Shown here piece by piece: positions 6,159 to 13,707 of a stretch of 19,395 nucleotides of DNA; position 1 is the stretch's first letter, and the number at the start of each line of letters is the position of its first letter. The DNA lies in assembly GCA_045580815.1 (NCBI GenBank), contig JAZNOL010000094.1, positions 1-19,395 on the forward strand, in the 5' to 3' direction. Position numbers and translations under genes: made by a program. This DNA is from JAZNOL01 sp045580815. Its GTDB lineage: Bacteria > Bacillota > Clostridia > RUG12999. Below the pieces are notes generated by a model. That model was given only the letters and a program-made list of their open reading frames with translations, had not been told where the DNA came from and searched no databases.

Positions 6159-8009
6159 TTAAAGTTTTTCGTAATTTCCGTAAAGTTTTCCGTTTAATTC
6201 ATTTTTGAGAATTTCATCATCCGCCATATTTTCCTGTGGTATCCATACAGTCATTTTGGATTGTTTGCTCTCATCAATGCGGTTGCACCATTTATGATAC
6301 GGCACAAGAGTGAACTCTTTTCCGTCAGCATCTTTGCCTGTTACGGTTTCTCCGCAGACTTTCAATTCCGGATTTTCGGCAACCGTAAATTCCACATCAC
6401 CGCCGTTGTCAATACCCTCGGCGCAAAGCAGGAATTTTCCTTTCATAAAAGCAACAAGTCCCTTATCATATTCAACTTTCGGGTTTGCAAAAATGCGTTT
6501 TACGGTTTCATCAAACTTAACTTCAATTGCGGTATTTTTATCAAAAATTCCCCTGATTACAGCATAACCGCTTTCTGTTTCAAAATCACATTTTTTACCG
6601 TTTACATACAGTTCAAAATCATCACCGTATGCCGGAATACGGAATTTAACCGAAACATTTTTTCCAAAAGAATCAATTTTGAATTTTTTTTCATTTTGCT
6701 CAATTTCAAATTTTTCGTTTTTAGCTGTGCTTCCGATATACATATTAACGCTGATGCTGTTTTCGTCATATGAATATATATAACTTCCAAGCGATGAATA
6801 AATTTTAACCAGCATTGGCGGGCAGCATGGACACCAGTGCCACTCCCATCTGGGGAAAAAGTCTTTGCACTGCAAAGGATTTTGGTAATAATACTGAGTA
6901 AAGCTGTCACCGATTGCCGCAAGGATATTGTTGTACAGTGCAAGCTCAAAACAGTCAAAATAACGTGAATCCTGTTTAATCAGGTTCATTTCACCGCAGA
7001 AAAACGCAAGAGCAATACCTGCACATGTTTCAAGATAAGCATCGTTTGGCAGGTCATAATCAGCGGTAAATCCCTCAAACTTATGGTCTGTGCCGATGCC
7101 GCCGCTAATGTGTATTCTTTTGTTTGCAACATTTTCCCACAGCAGATTAAGTGTCTCTTTATAATCCTCGTTGCCTGTGGCAAGAGTGTAAGCCGCCGCA
7201 CCTATATAGCAAAGCATAGCACGTACGCTGTGTCCCACAGCCTCAGTCTGCTTGGAAAACGGCATATGGTCCTGATTGTATTCAGGTGCAAAATAGGAAT
7301 CAACTGTTCTGTTTTCACGGTCACCTCTTGCGTCATACCAAAAACGCACAATTTCAATGTAATTATTGAAATCAACACCGTTTTTGCTTGCAAACCCGTC
7401 AAGAGTGCGGTCGTCACGGAAAAGTGTATACAGTTTTACAAAAGCCTCTTCGGGCATGGAATGTCCCGGAACAATGTTCAGCTTGGGTGCTTTGCCTATG
7501 GTTTTGCAAATTAAGTTTGCAGCCCTTACAGCAAGAAGCAAAAGTGTGGTTTTGCCTGTTGCAAGATAATGACTAACCGCAGCCTCAACAAGAGCACCGT
7601 GGTTGTATAAATCATGCTGTCTTATGATACTGCCGCCATTTTCGCCCCATCGTTTTTCAGGATAATCCTGCATAACCACTGTGGAAAGATATCCGTCCTC
7701 AGCCATTGCACCCGAAAACAGGTCAATCAGCCCGTCAAGATATTTGTCCAGCTTTTCATCATATTCTGTTGCCAGAAAATCGCTTGCCGCACGGACAGTT
7801 TCAAGCAAAAGTCCGTCTGTGAACTGAGGACCTTCGTGCTGTTTACCGTCGTTTTCCGCAACGGATTTATAATTTTTCATATATCCTGTTTCTTCAAATT
7901 TTTTAAAAACATACGGCAGTGTGATTTCGCGTACGTTTTTAATATATGGTGTCCAAAAACCGTCATTGATTTTCACTTCAGAAACAGACATTTTCTTGCT
8001 GTAACTCAT
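6159..8009 (-). CDS. GH127 family beta-L-arabinofuranosidase-type glycosidase
   Basis: 616 residues, similar in length to the characterised GH127 enzyme HypBA1 (about 658). It has an (alpha/alpha)6 barrel followed by beta domains. N-terminal motifs include INDGFWTPYI and FTDGLLLETV. The active site fits the zinc-thiolate mechanism of GH127: Glu312 in KFEGF, Glu327-Thr-Cys329 in YLETCAG, and Cys395-Cys396 in WCPCCPPML. These correspond to Glu322, Glu338, Cys340 and Cys417/418 of HypBA1. The family releases L-arabinofuranose from oligosaccharides or hydroxyproline glycans; related DUF1680 families have other specificities. No signal peptide, so probably cytosolic after import. It is divergent from an AraC regulator, its likely controller. 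The ATG 8007-8009 has AAGGAAAG upstream. I saw no clear -35/-10 pair on its strand. Confidence 0.88.
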   Translation of the reverse strand: MSYSKKMSVSEVKINDGFWTPYIKNVREITLPYVFKKFEETGYMKNYKSVAENDGKQHEGPQFTDGLLLETVRAASDFLATEYDEKLDKYLDGLIDLFSGAMAEDGYLSTVVMQDYPEKRWGENGGSIIRQHDLYNHGALVEAAVSHYLATGKTTLLLLAVRAANLICKTIGKAPKLNIVPGHSMPEEAFVKLYTLFRDDRTLDGFASKNGVDFNNYIEIVRFWYDARGDRENRTVDSYFAPEYNQDHMPFSKQTEAVGHSVRAMLCYIGAAAYTLATGNEDYKETLNLLWENVANKRIHISGGIGTDHKFEGFTADYDLPNDAYLETCAGIALAFFCGEMNLIKQDSRYFDCFELALYNNILAAIGDSFTQYYYQNPLQCKDFFPRWEWHWCPCCPPMLVKIYSSLGSYIYSYDENSISVNMYIGSTAKNEKFEIEQNEKKFKIDSFGKNVSVKFRIPAYGDDFELYVNGKKCDFETESGYAVIRGIFDKNTAIEVKFDETVKRIFANPKVEYDKGLVAFMKGKFLLCAEGIDNGGDVEFTVAENPELKVCGETVTGKDADGKEFTLVPYHKWCNRIDESKQSKMTVWIPQENMADDEILKNELNGKLYGNYEKL

Positions 8010-8034
8010 TTTATCACTTTCCTTAATTTAAGTA

Positions 8035-8063
8035 TTGACATTTGGATTTATCAGTTATATAAT
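8035..8063 (+). promoter_or_regulatory. Consensus sigma-A promoter of the first AraC gene
   Basis: TTGACA (8035-8040), 17 bases, TATAAT (8058-8063). The promoter lies about 90 bases before the AraC start and only 26 bases from the GH127 start codon, so transcription of the two genes begins in a shared control region. Confidence 0.85.
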
Positions 8064-8086
8064 GATAATTAACAAACCCAATTATC
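8064..8086. promoter_or_regulatory. Candidate operator: inverted repeat just after the -10 box
   Basis: GATAATT (8064-8070) and AATTATC (8080-8086) form a perfect 7-bp inverted repeat with a 9-base spacer. It begins directly after the TATAAT of the AraC promoter, covering the transcription start. A protein bound there would block AraC-gene transcription while leaving room upstream of GH127. It is a candidate site only. Confidence 0.4.
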
Positions 8087-8113
8087 AAATTCAGTTTAAC
8101 ATACAAACCAAAT
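8072..8113. promoter_or_regulatory. Candidate AraC-type direct repeat pair
   Basis: ACAAACCCAAT (8072-8082) recurs as ACAAACCAAAT (8103-8113), 10 of 11 bases identical, with starts 31 bases apart (about three helical turns). Direct repeats on one face of the helix upstream of the target gene (here GH127, minus strand) are typical for AraC-type activators. The first copy lies within the inverted repeat at 8064-8086. Confidence 0.35.
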
Positions 8114-8156
8114 ACTGTAAACCTACAATACACAAGAAAAGGTGGACAAATCCTAT

Positions 8157-9005
8157 ATGTTTTATTTGCATTTTACAAAAAATAGCGAATTTGAATTCAG
8201 TTCTGCCGGCAAATTTGTTGCCCGCAACAAACAAATTCATCCCAGAAGAAACTTAAAAAGTGCCGTTCTTCTTGTCGGCAGCGATGGCGAATGTCCCATT
8301 GAGCAGGATGGACGCAGTTATGTGCTGAAAAAAGGTGATTTCCTGATTCTGTTTCCTGATATTGAACATGGGGGCACAGCACCTGTAAGCCATATGCAAT
8401 CACACTTCTGGTGTCATTTTTATTTGCCGGAAGCCTGCGTAATAAGCGGCAATGCCGATGATGCAGAAAGCCTTGTTGTTCCCGAATATGGGCATTTAAT
8501 TGATGCGAAAGCAGTTAATATACTTTTCCGCCAGCTGATTGATGCATCAAGGCGGACATATTCCTGTAAAAATGCATACACCGCACTTTGTGACAGCTAT
8601 ATTAAAATTCTGCTGACAACACTTGCCGATGAATTTTCGCAGAATACAATTGAAAATGATATATTGCCTCAAAAAGCCGTTATTTCAAAAATTTCGGAGT
8701 GGATCAGATTCCATTGTCTTGAAAATATTACCGTCCGTGATGTGGCGGTGCAGTTTCATTATAATGCAGATTATCTTACACATATTTTCAAACGACATAC
8801 GGGCTACTGCGTGTGCGGATACATAAATCTGATGAGGATAAACGAAGCAAAATCTTTGCTTCTCAATTCGGATATGAAAATTGCAGAAATTGCCCGATTT
8901 TGCGGATTTTCAGACGAAAAATATTTCATGAAACAGTTTAAAAAGTTTGAAAGTGTCACACCAACGCAGTATAGGCAGTCGTATTTCAGAATGCATTTCA
9001 ACTGA
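8157..9005 (+). CDS. AraC-family transcriptional regulator (divergent to GH127)
   Basis: 282 residues. The N-terminal cupin-like sensor domain contains RSYVLKKGDFLILFPDIEHGG and QSHFWCHFYLP, the usual sugar-sensing jelly roll of AraC regulators. The C-terminal 100 residues hold two helix-turn-helix motifs: ITVRDVAVQFHYNADYLTHI and KIAEIARFCGFSDEKYFMKQ, followed by FKKFESVTPTQYRQ. I place the start at the ATG 8157-8159, about 11 bases after AAAGGTGG. A GTG at 8142 lies inside that ribosome binding site and would add five residues. It probably activates the divergent GH127 gene and perhaps the downstream rhamnosidase gene in response to a plant-derived sugar; the inducer cannot be read from sequence. 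Confidence 0.9.
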   Translation: MFYLHFTKNSEFEFSSAGKFVARNKQIHPRRNLKSAVLLVGSDGECPIEQDGRSYVLKKGDFLILFPDIEHGGTAPVSHMQSHFWCHFYLPEACVISGNADDAESLVVPEYGHLIDAKAVNILFRQLIDASRRTYSCKNAYTALCDSYIKILLTTLADEFSQNTIENDILPQKAVISKISEWIRFHCLENITVRDVAVQFHYNADYLTHIFKRHTGYCVCGYINLMRINEAKSLLLNSDMKIAEIARFCGFSDEKYFMKQFKKFESVTPTQYRQSYFRMHFN

Positions 9006-9012
9006 AAACCTG

Positions 9013-9083
9013 TTGACAATGGTGCTTTGATATGATAAAATTAATCTATACCCTATTGACTTTAGCTCAAAAAATGTTATAAT
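9013..9083 (+). promoter_or_regulatory. Tandem sigma-A promoters of the rhamnosidase gene
   Basis: Promoter 1: TTGACA (9013-9018), 17 bases, TAAAAT (9036-9041). Promoter 2: TTGACT (9056-9061), 16 bases, TATAAT (9078-9083). Both point to the gene starting at 9118, which has AAAGGAGAA upstream. Having its own promoters, the gene need not be read through from the AraC gene. Confidence 0.7.
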
Positions 9084-9117
9084 TACACTAAAACTATGTA
9101 CAAAAGGAGAATATAAA

Positions 9118-11526
9118 ATGTTTTCTAAAAAATTTTTTGCGGCGACAAAAGAATATTGCACCTTTGAAAAGCATGTCAATGCACCGTATATGCGAAAAGA
9201 ATTTGACGTAGAAAAAGAAGTTGAAACAGCAGAGATAACCGTTACTTCGACAGGATTTTACGACATTTTCATAAACGGCAAAAAAATCACAAAAGGTATG
9301 CTGGCACCCTATATTACAAATGTTGATGAGTCGCTTATTTATGATAAATACGATTTAAAACCGTATCTTAAAGAGGGCAAAAACTGCATCGGCTTTATCT
9401 TAGGCAACGGCATGGTCAACTGTCTCGGCGGTTTTGTGTGGGAGCTTGAACAGTGCGACTACAGAGGTGCGCCGGCAATAGCCTTTGCACTTGATATTGA
9501 CGGCAAAATAACCGAAGCTGACGAAAGCATAAAATGTGCTCCGTCGCCTGTAACTTTTGATGATATGCGCTGTGGTGAGCGCTATGATGCACGTCTTGAA
9601 CAGGATGGCTGGTGTAATCCGGGTTTTGATGACACGCAGTGGTCAAATGCCTTGCCGTCACGCACTCCTGCCGGCAGACCGTCAATGTACATAGGTACTC
9701 CTGTTAAACAGCACAATGCACTTAAATCTTCGGCTCCTATTAAAGGTAAAGCCTTTGAAAAAGAACAAAAAGCGGCATTTTTCAGAAAAGTGGATTTGGA
9801 TAAGATTTTGCCCATTGTTGACGGCGAAATGACCGGATATATCTATGATTTCGGCAAAAACTGCTCAGGTGTGCCAAAACTTAAAATCAACGGCAAAAAA
9901 GGTCAGAAAATTGTTATGCAGTTTTCTGAATATGTCGAAGACGGCGTTGTGGACTATGAAGAAATTTATATTTTCTATCCCAAAGAATATGCGCAGCGTG
10001 ACGTATATATATGTAAAGGTGGGGAAGAGGAGATTTATATTCCGTCCTTTACATTCCATTGCGGCAGATATTGCCTTGTAACAGGGCTTGAAGAGCATCA
10101 GGCAGTACCCGAAACTCTGGAATATCTCGAAGTTCACGCAGACCTGCCGCGGCACGGTGGTTTTGAGTGCAGTGACGATGTTGCAAACAAATTGCAGGCG
10201 GCGGCAGTTAATTCCAATTTATCAAATCTCATATGCTTCCCTCTGGACTGTCCTCATCGTGAGAAAAACGGCTGGACAGGGGATGCTGCAATGAGTGCAG
10301 AGCAGTTTACGCTTAATCTCGGTATGGAAAATCTGTTCCGCCAGTGGCTTGCCACAATCCGTCTGGCACAGCGTGATGACGGTGCAATCCCCGGAATTGT
10401 TCCCACAGCAGGATGGGGATACGCATGGGGCAACGGCCCTACATGGGATTCGGTTATGGTTGAGCTTCCGTATATGACATATCTTTACCGTGGAAACACC
10501 GAGATTCTTTCGGAAAATGCGGATATGATATTCAAATATCTGAACTATCTGTCAAAACGACGTATGGCAAATGGGCTTATCGACATCGGTCTTGGCGATT
10601 GGTGCCAGACAGACCGTGAATCGGGCAATCCCGATTGTCCCACTCTTGTTACAGACAGCATAATGAGCACATATATCTGTCAGCGTGCAGAATACATTTT
10701 TGATGTTCTCGGTCTTAATGCACAGAGAGATTTTGCAAAAGCACTTAAAAATGAGTTCCGCAACGCAGTACGTAAATATCTTGTTGATTTTAACACCATG
10801 ACTGTTGAAAGCTCAACCCAGTGCGGGCAGGCAATGGCACTTTATTGCGGTATTTTTGAAAATGGTGAAAAACGTGAGGCATATAACCGTCTGCTTGATT
10901 TTATTCACGCAAAGGACGACCATTTCTATTGCGGCATGATAGGCGTGCGGATGGTGTTCCATGTGCTGGCTGAATTTGGCGATGCCGACCTTGCGTATAA
11001 AATGATTACACGCACCGATTATCCCTCTTACGGCATAATGGTTGCGCAGGGGCTGACTTCAATTCCCGAGCTGTTTTTGGAAAAATACAACGGCCACAGC
11101 GGCAGTCTGAACCATCATTTTATGGGCGATTTTTCAAACTTCTTTATAACAAAAATTGCCGGAATACGGGTAAATCCTCATAAAACAGATTGCAAAAACA
11201 TTAACGTTGCACCGGCGTTTATTGAAACACTTGACTATGCAAAAGCCGATTATGATTCTGTCGGAGGCAAAATAGAGGTTTTGTGGAAACGTCTCAAAAA
11301 TGGCAAAATTGCACTTTGCGTAAACAAAAACGGAGATGCTTACGGCAAAATAATTCTGCCGAAGGGTTATGTGTTTGCAGATAAATCAGACTGTGCAGAC
11401 ATACCCGTTGAATTTAAAAATTACGAGATTAAAAACGGCAGAGAATATGATGGCATTGGCGGCAAAGCGGTAACAAACCTTGAAACCGGTGTTTATGTGA
11501 TTGAAAACTATAAAAATTTGAAATAG
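9118..11526 (+). CDS. GH78 alpha-L-rhamnosidase
   Basis: 802 residues with the GH78 layout. N-terminal beta domains contain STGFYDIFINGKKI and APYITNVDESLIYDKYDL (rhamnosidase N domain). An (alpha/alpha)6 catalytic barrel and a C-terminal beta sandwich follow. The catalytic-site motif D377-CPHR-E382-KNGWTG-D389 has the same spacing as Asp567, Glu572 and Asp579 of the Bacillus sp. GL1 rhamnosidase RhaB. Glu655 (SIPELFLEKYNGHSGSLNHH) fits the position of the general base Glu841 (TLWE motif). The enzyme removes terminal alpha-L-rhamnose from rhamnogalacturonan oligosaccharides, other glycans or flavonoid rhamnosides. No signal peptide, so it is probably intracellular. It lies downstream of the AraC gene but has tandem promoters of its own. 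A stem-loop terminator follows. Confidence 0.93.
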   Translation: MFSKKFFAATKEYCTFEKHVNAPYMRKEFDVEKEVETAEITVTSTGFYDIFINGKKITKGMLAPYITNVDESLIYDKYDLKPYLKEGKNCIGFILGNGMVNCLGGFVWELEQCDYRGAPAIAFALDIDGKITEADESIKCAPSPVTFDDMRCGERYDARLEQDGWCNPGFDDTQWSNALPSRTPAGRPSMYIGTPVKQHNALKSSAPIKGKAFEKEQKAAFFRKVDLDKILPIVDGEMTGYIYDFGKNCSGVPKLKINGKKGQKIVMQFSEYVEDGVVDYEEIYIFYPKEYAQRDVYICKGGEEEIYIPSFTFHCGRYCLVTGLEEHQAVPETLEYLEVHADLPRHGGFECSDDVANKLQAAAVNSNLSNLICFPLDCPHREKNGWTGDAAMSAEQFTLNLGMENLFRQWLATIRLAQRDDGAIPGIVPTAGWGYAWGNGPTWDSVMVELPYMTYLYRGNTEILSENADMIFKYLNYLSKRRMANGLIDIGLGDWCQTDRESGNPDCPTLVTDSIMSTYICQRAEYIFDVLGLNAQRDFAKALKNEFRNAVRKYLVDFNTMTVESSTQCGQAMALYCGIFENGEKREAYNRLLDFIHAKDDHFYCGMIGVRMVFHVLAEFGDADLAYKMITRTDYPSYGIMVAQGLTSIPELFLEKYNGHSGSLNHHFMGDFSNFFITKIAGIRVNPHKTDCKNINVAPAFIETLDYAKADYDSVGGKIEVLWKRLKNGKIALCVNKNGDAYGKIILPKGYVFADKSDCADIPVEFKNYEIKNGREYDGIGGKAVTNLETGVYVIENYKNLK

Positions 11527-11527
11527 C

Positions 11528-11652
11528 AAAAAAGCTGTCTCAATAAACATAAATTGATGCAAGAATAATTTTTTGTAGGGGAGGATACCCACATCCGACC
11601 CCTACATTTTAATATTTAATGCATATAATTTGTTTAAAGAGACAGCTTTTTT
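11528..11652. terminator. Shared terminator with a long, repeat-filled loop
   Basis: AAAAAAGCTGTCTC (11528-11541) and GAGACAGCTTTTTT (11639-11652) are a perfect 14-bp inverted repeat with A and T runs at the outer ends, right for both strands. It sits between the convergent rhamnosidase (ending 11526) and sugar isomerase (ending 11660) genes. Its loop is about 97 bases, far larger than normal, and contains the GTAG hairpin described separately, which suggests something inserted into an older compact terminator. Confidence 0.75.
11574..11606. repeat. GTAG-headed hairpin (possible REP-like element)
   Basis: TGTAGGGG (11574-11581) pairs with CCCCTACA (11599-11606), and further inside GGAT pairs with ATCC. 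The 5' arm begins with GTAG, the tetranucleotide that precedes REP hairpins recognised by RAYT transposases in enterobacteria. It lies in the loop of the larger terminator stem. Confidence 0.45.
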
Positions 11653-11659
11653 ATTTATT

Positions 11660-12520
11660 TTATTCTGCGTTTGCTATATAGAATTTAAGGTTGTCAAGAC
11701 CAATCTGGATTGCTTCAAGAACGTCTTCCATACCTTCAAATTCAATTGAAATATATCCGTCATAGCCGGCGTTTTTAAGTGCGATTACACAATGCTGAAC
11801 ATCAACGTCGCCGTGACCGATTATTGTGCCTTTCAGATAGCTTCCGCTTCTGGATTTGAAAAAGCCTTTGCCGGGATTCGGTGCAGAGCCTTTTTTATAA
11901 TAGAAATCTTTTGCATGAGCAAATGCGGCATACGGTGCTGTGCGGCTTACTGCAAGGTAAGGTGTTTCATCTGCACACATGAAGTTGCCCATGTCAACCA
12001 GCAGGCTGAAATTGGGATGGTTAACCTTGTTGAAAAGGCGTTCCATACGGTCGCTGTCCTGACAAAAACTGCCGTGGTTTTCCACCATTGTTCTGATGCC
12101 TTTTGTCTGTGCGTACTCAGCAACCTGACGGCATCCGTCGGCAAGAAGGTCAAGTGCCATATCAAAGCTGCGGTAATCGCCTTTGTTCCATGTCACATCG
12201 TGACGCATTGTTTTTACGCCAAGAATTTCAGCAATGTTAACACGTTTTTTAAGGCGTGCAACCTCGGCATCAAAATTGCCGTCGCTTCCGCTGATAAAGT
12301 CAGCTGCCATACAGAAGTTTATAATCGGAATGCCGGCTTTGTCTGCTGTTTCTTTAAGAAGTTTTGCATACTCTTCTTCGCTCATGCCTTCGGGTACGCA
12401 GAAACTGGAAACTTCAACAGCGTCAAATCCCATTTCCTTTGCTTTCGCAAAAACGTCTGTTTCTTTAAAACTGTCGCCGAAAAGTTTTGAAAATGAATAT
12501 GTACTTACTGCTGTTTTCAT
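11660..12520 (-). CDS. Sugar phosphate isomerase/epimerase-like TIM-barrel protein
   Basis: 286 residues of the xylose isomerase-like (AP endonuclease 2 Pfam) TIM-barrel superfamily. Likely divalent-metal ligands are in the expected order: Glu147 (MVENHG), Asp176 (LLVDMGNF), His202 (FAHAKDF) and Glu260 (ISIEFEG). The N-terminus KTAVSTYSFSK is typical of the IolE/IolI-like branch. Such enzymes isomerise, epimerise or dehydrate free or keto sugars; the substrate is not determined. Its ATG overlaps the TGA of the upstream oxidoreductase gene (ATGA), with GAGGTG upstream inside that gene. The two are translationally coupled, so they very likely act in one pathway. Cytosolic. Confidence 0.88.
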   Translation of the reverse strand: MKTAVSTYSFSKLFGDSFKETDVFAKAKEMGFDAVEVSSFCVPEGMSEEEYAKLLKETADKAGIPIINFCMAADFISGSDGNFDAEVARLKKRVNIAEILGVKTMRHDVTWNKGDYRSFDMALDLLADGCRQVAEYAQTKGIRTMVENHGSFCQDSDRMERLFNKVNHPNFSLLVDMGNFMCADETPYLAVSRTAPYAAFAHAKDFYYKKGSAPNPGKGFFKSRSGSYLKGTIIGHGDVDVQHCVIALKNAGYDGYISIEFEGMEDVLEAIQIGLDNLKFYIANAE

Positions 12521-13581
12521 TTAATTGTCACCTCTTTGCCTGTTGCGGCTGATTCATAAATAGCATCAAGAATTTTCATAAGAGCAATGCCGTCGTCAGC
12601 CGGTGCAATGCATTTTGTGCCGTTCTGAATGCAGTCAACAAAGTGGTTGATTTCTCTTTCAAAAATACCGTTAAAATCAAATGCTGTGGGATAGTCAAGC
12701 ACAGTGTTTGTCATAAATCCGTTTTCAATGCGGTAAAGCTCAAGGTCAGGATTCATAACTGCACCGCCTTTTGTGCCGAAAAGCTCCATTTTTCCGCTTC
12801 CTGCTTTTGTGTGGAGGCTGAATGATGTTTCAACGTGGAGTGTCATACCGTTGTCAAATTTAATAAATGCACTTGCAAAATCGTCAACGTCAAAGGTTTT
12901 GCTTGTTGCCGCATCAACTGCACGGTATTTTCCTGAAACCTTTACGCCTTCCATATCGCCAAGACGATGCTCTGTAATGCCGTAAACAGAAACCGGTTTC
13001 GGATTGCCTGTTACATAACGGATAAAGTCTATAACATGAACACCAAGGTCAATAAGCGACCCGCCGCCGCTGCGTGCTTTATCACAGAACCAGCCGCCGG
13101 GTGCACCGTTTCTTCTTGTATACTGTGCTTTGGCAAAATAAATATCACCAAAATAATCTTTTTCAACAAAATCTTTTACAATTTCGCAATCGTTGCCGTA
13201 ACGGCGTACAAAACCAATCTGCAAAAGTTTGCCGTTTTTCTCTGCGGCTTCTTTCATTTCTTCTGCAAGTTTTGCATTAAGAGCCATGGGTTTTTCGCAA
13301 AGCACGTGCTTGCCTGCATTAAGTGCGGCAATAGTACATGATGCATGACCGTTGTTCCAGGTTGTAACGCTTACAGCATCAAGTTCAGGGTCCTTAACCA
13401 TGTCCTCAACGTTTGTATAAGTTCTTGTGATGCCGTATTTTTCAGCTTTTTCTTTAAGATTTTCTTCGTTAATGTCGCAGAAAGAATAAACCTCAACATC
13501 AGGGTTTTTAAGATAAGCAGCAAGATGTGTTTCGGCAATATTACCCACACCTACGATACCGATTTTAATTTTTTTTGCCAT
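12517..13581 (-). CDS. Gfo/Idh/MocA-family NAD(P)-dependent oxidoreductase
   Basis: 354 residues. The N-terminal Rossmann fold has G11-V-G13-N-I-A16 (IGIVGVGNIAETH), and the acidic residue after the second strand is Asp36 (SFCDINEEN), which favours NAD. The family motif CEKPMAL (Lys97) follows. GGSLIDLGVHVIDFIRYVTG gives the substrate-site Asp/His pair. The C-terminal domain carries the FDVDDFASAFIKFDNGMT sheet. These enzymes oxidise or reduce sugars, inositols or glycosides, often at C3. The ATG at 13579-13581 follows AAAAAGGTG; a GTG at 13590 lies within that ribosome binding site and is an unlikely start. It is the first gene of a two-gene operon with the TIM-barrel isomerase and is divergent from an AraC regulator. 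Confidence 0.9.
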   Translation of the reverse strand: MAKKIKIGIVGVGNIAETHLAAYLKNPDVEVYSFCDINEENLKEKAEKYGITRTYTNVEDMVKDPELDAVSVTTWNNGHASCTIAALNAGKHVLCEKPMALNAKLAEEMKEAAEKNGKLLQIGFVRRYGNDCEIVKDFVEKDYFGDIYFAKAQYTRRNGAPGGWFCDKARSGGGSLIDLGVHVIDFIRYVTGNPKPVSVYGITEHRLGDMEGVKVSGKYRAVDAATSKTFDVDDFASAFIKFDNGMTLHVETSFSLHTKAGSGKMELFGTKGGAVMNPDLELYRIENGFMTNTVLDYPTAFDFNGIFEREINHFVDCIQNGTKCIAPADDGIALMKILDAIYESAATGKEVTIK

Positions 13582-13607
13582 AAATATCACCTTTTTCTTT
13601 AAAAGTA

Positions 13608-13636
13608 TTGATTTTTCCTGATTTTTATTATATAAT
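13608..13636 (+). promoter_or_regulatory. Sigma-A promoter of the second AraC gene
   Basis: TTGATT (13608-13613), 17 bases, TATAAT (13631-13636), pointing to the AraC gene at 13708. Its -10 overlaps the -10 of the opposing promoter. Confidence 0.7.
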
Positions 13637-13655
13637 ATAAAAAGTTGGTTGTAAA
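13627..13655 (-). promoter_or_regulatory. Sigma-A promoter of the oxidoreductase-isomerase operon
   Basis: On the minus strand, TTTACA (plus-strand 13650-13655), 17 bases and TATAAT (plus-strand 13627-13632) point to the oxidoreductase start at 13581. The element interlocks with the plus-strand promoter 13608-13636, so RNA polymerase cannot occupy both at once. Confidence 0.7.
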
Positions 13656-13707
13656 TAAACGATATTGCCTTAAATTTGCATTATATTGCTTTTTGGGAGG
13701 TGTTTTT

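Noticed and set aside
6261..6773. Long plus-strand open frame within the GH127 gene
   Set aside because: It is antisense to a gene with complete catalytic motifs, has no ribosome binding site and reads as low-complexity Phe/Asn-rich protein.
11792..12490. 232-codon plus-strand open frame antisense to the sugar isomerase
   Set aside because: Cys/Phe-rich shadow of a strongly supported gene; no ribosome binding site or recognisable motif.
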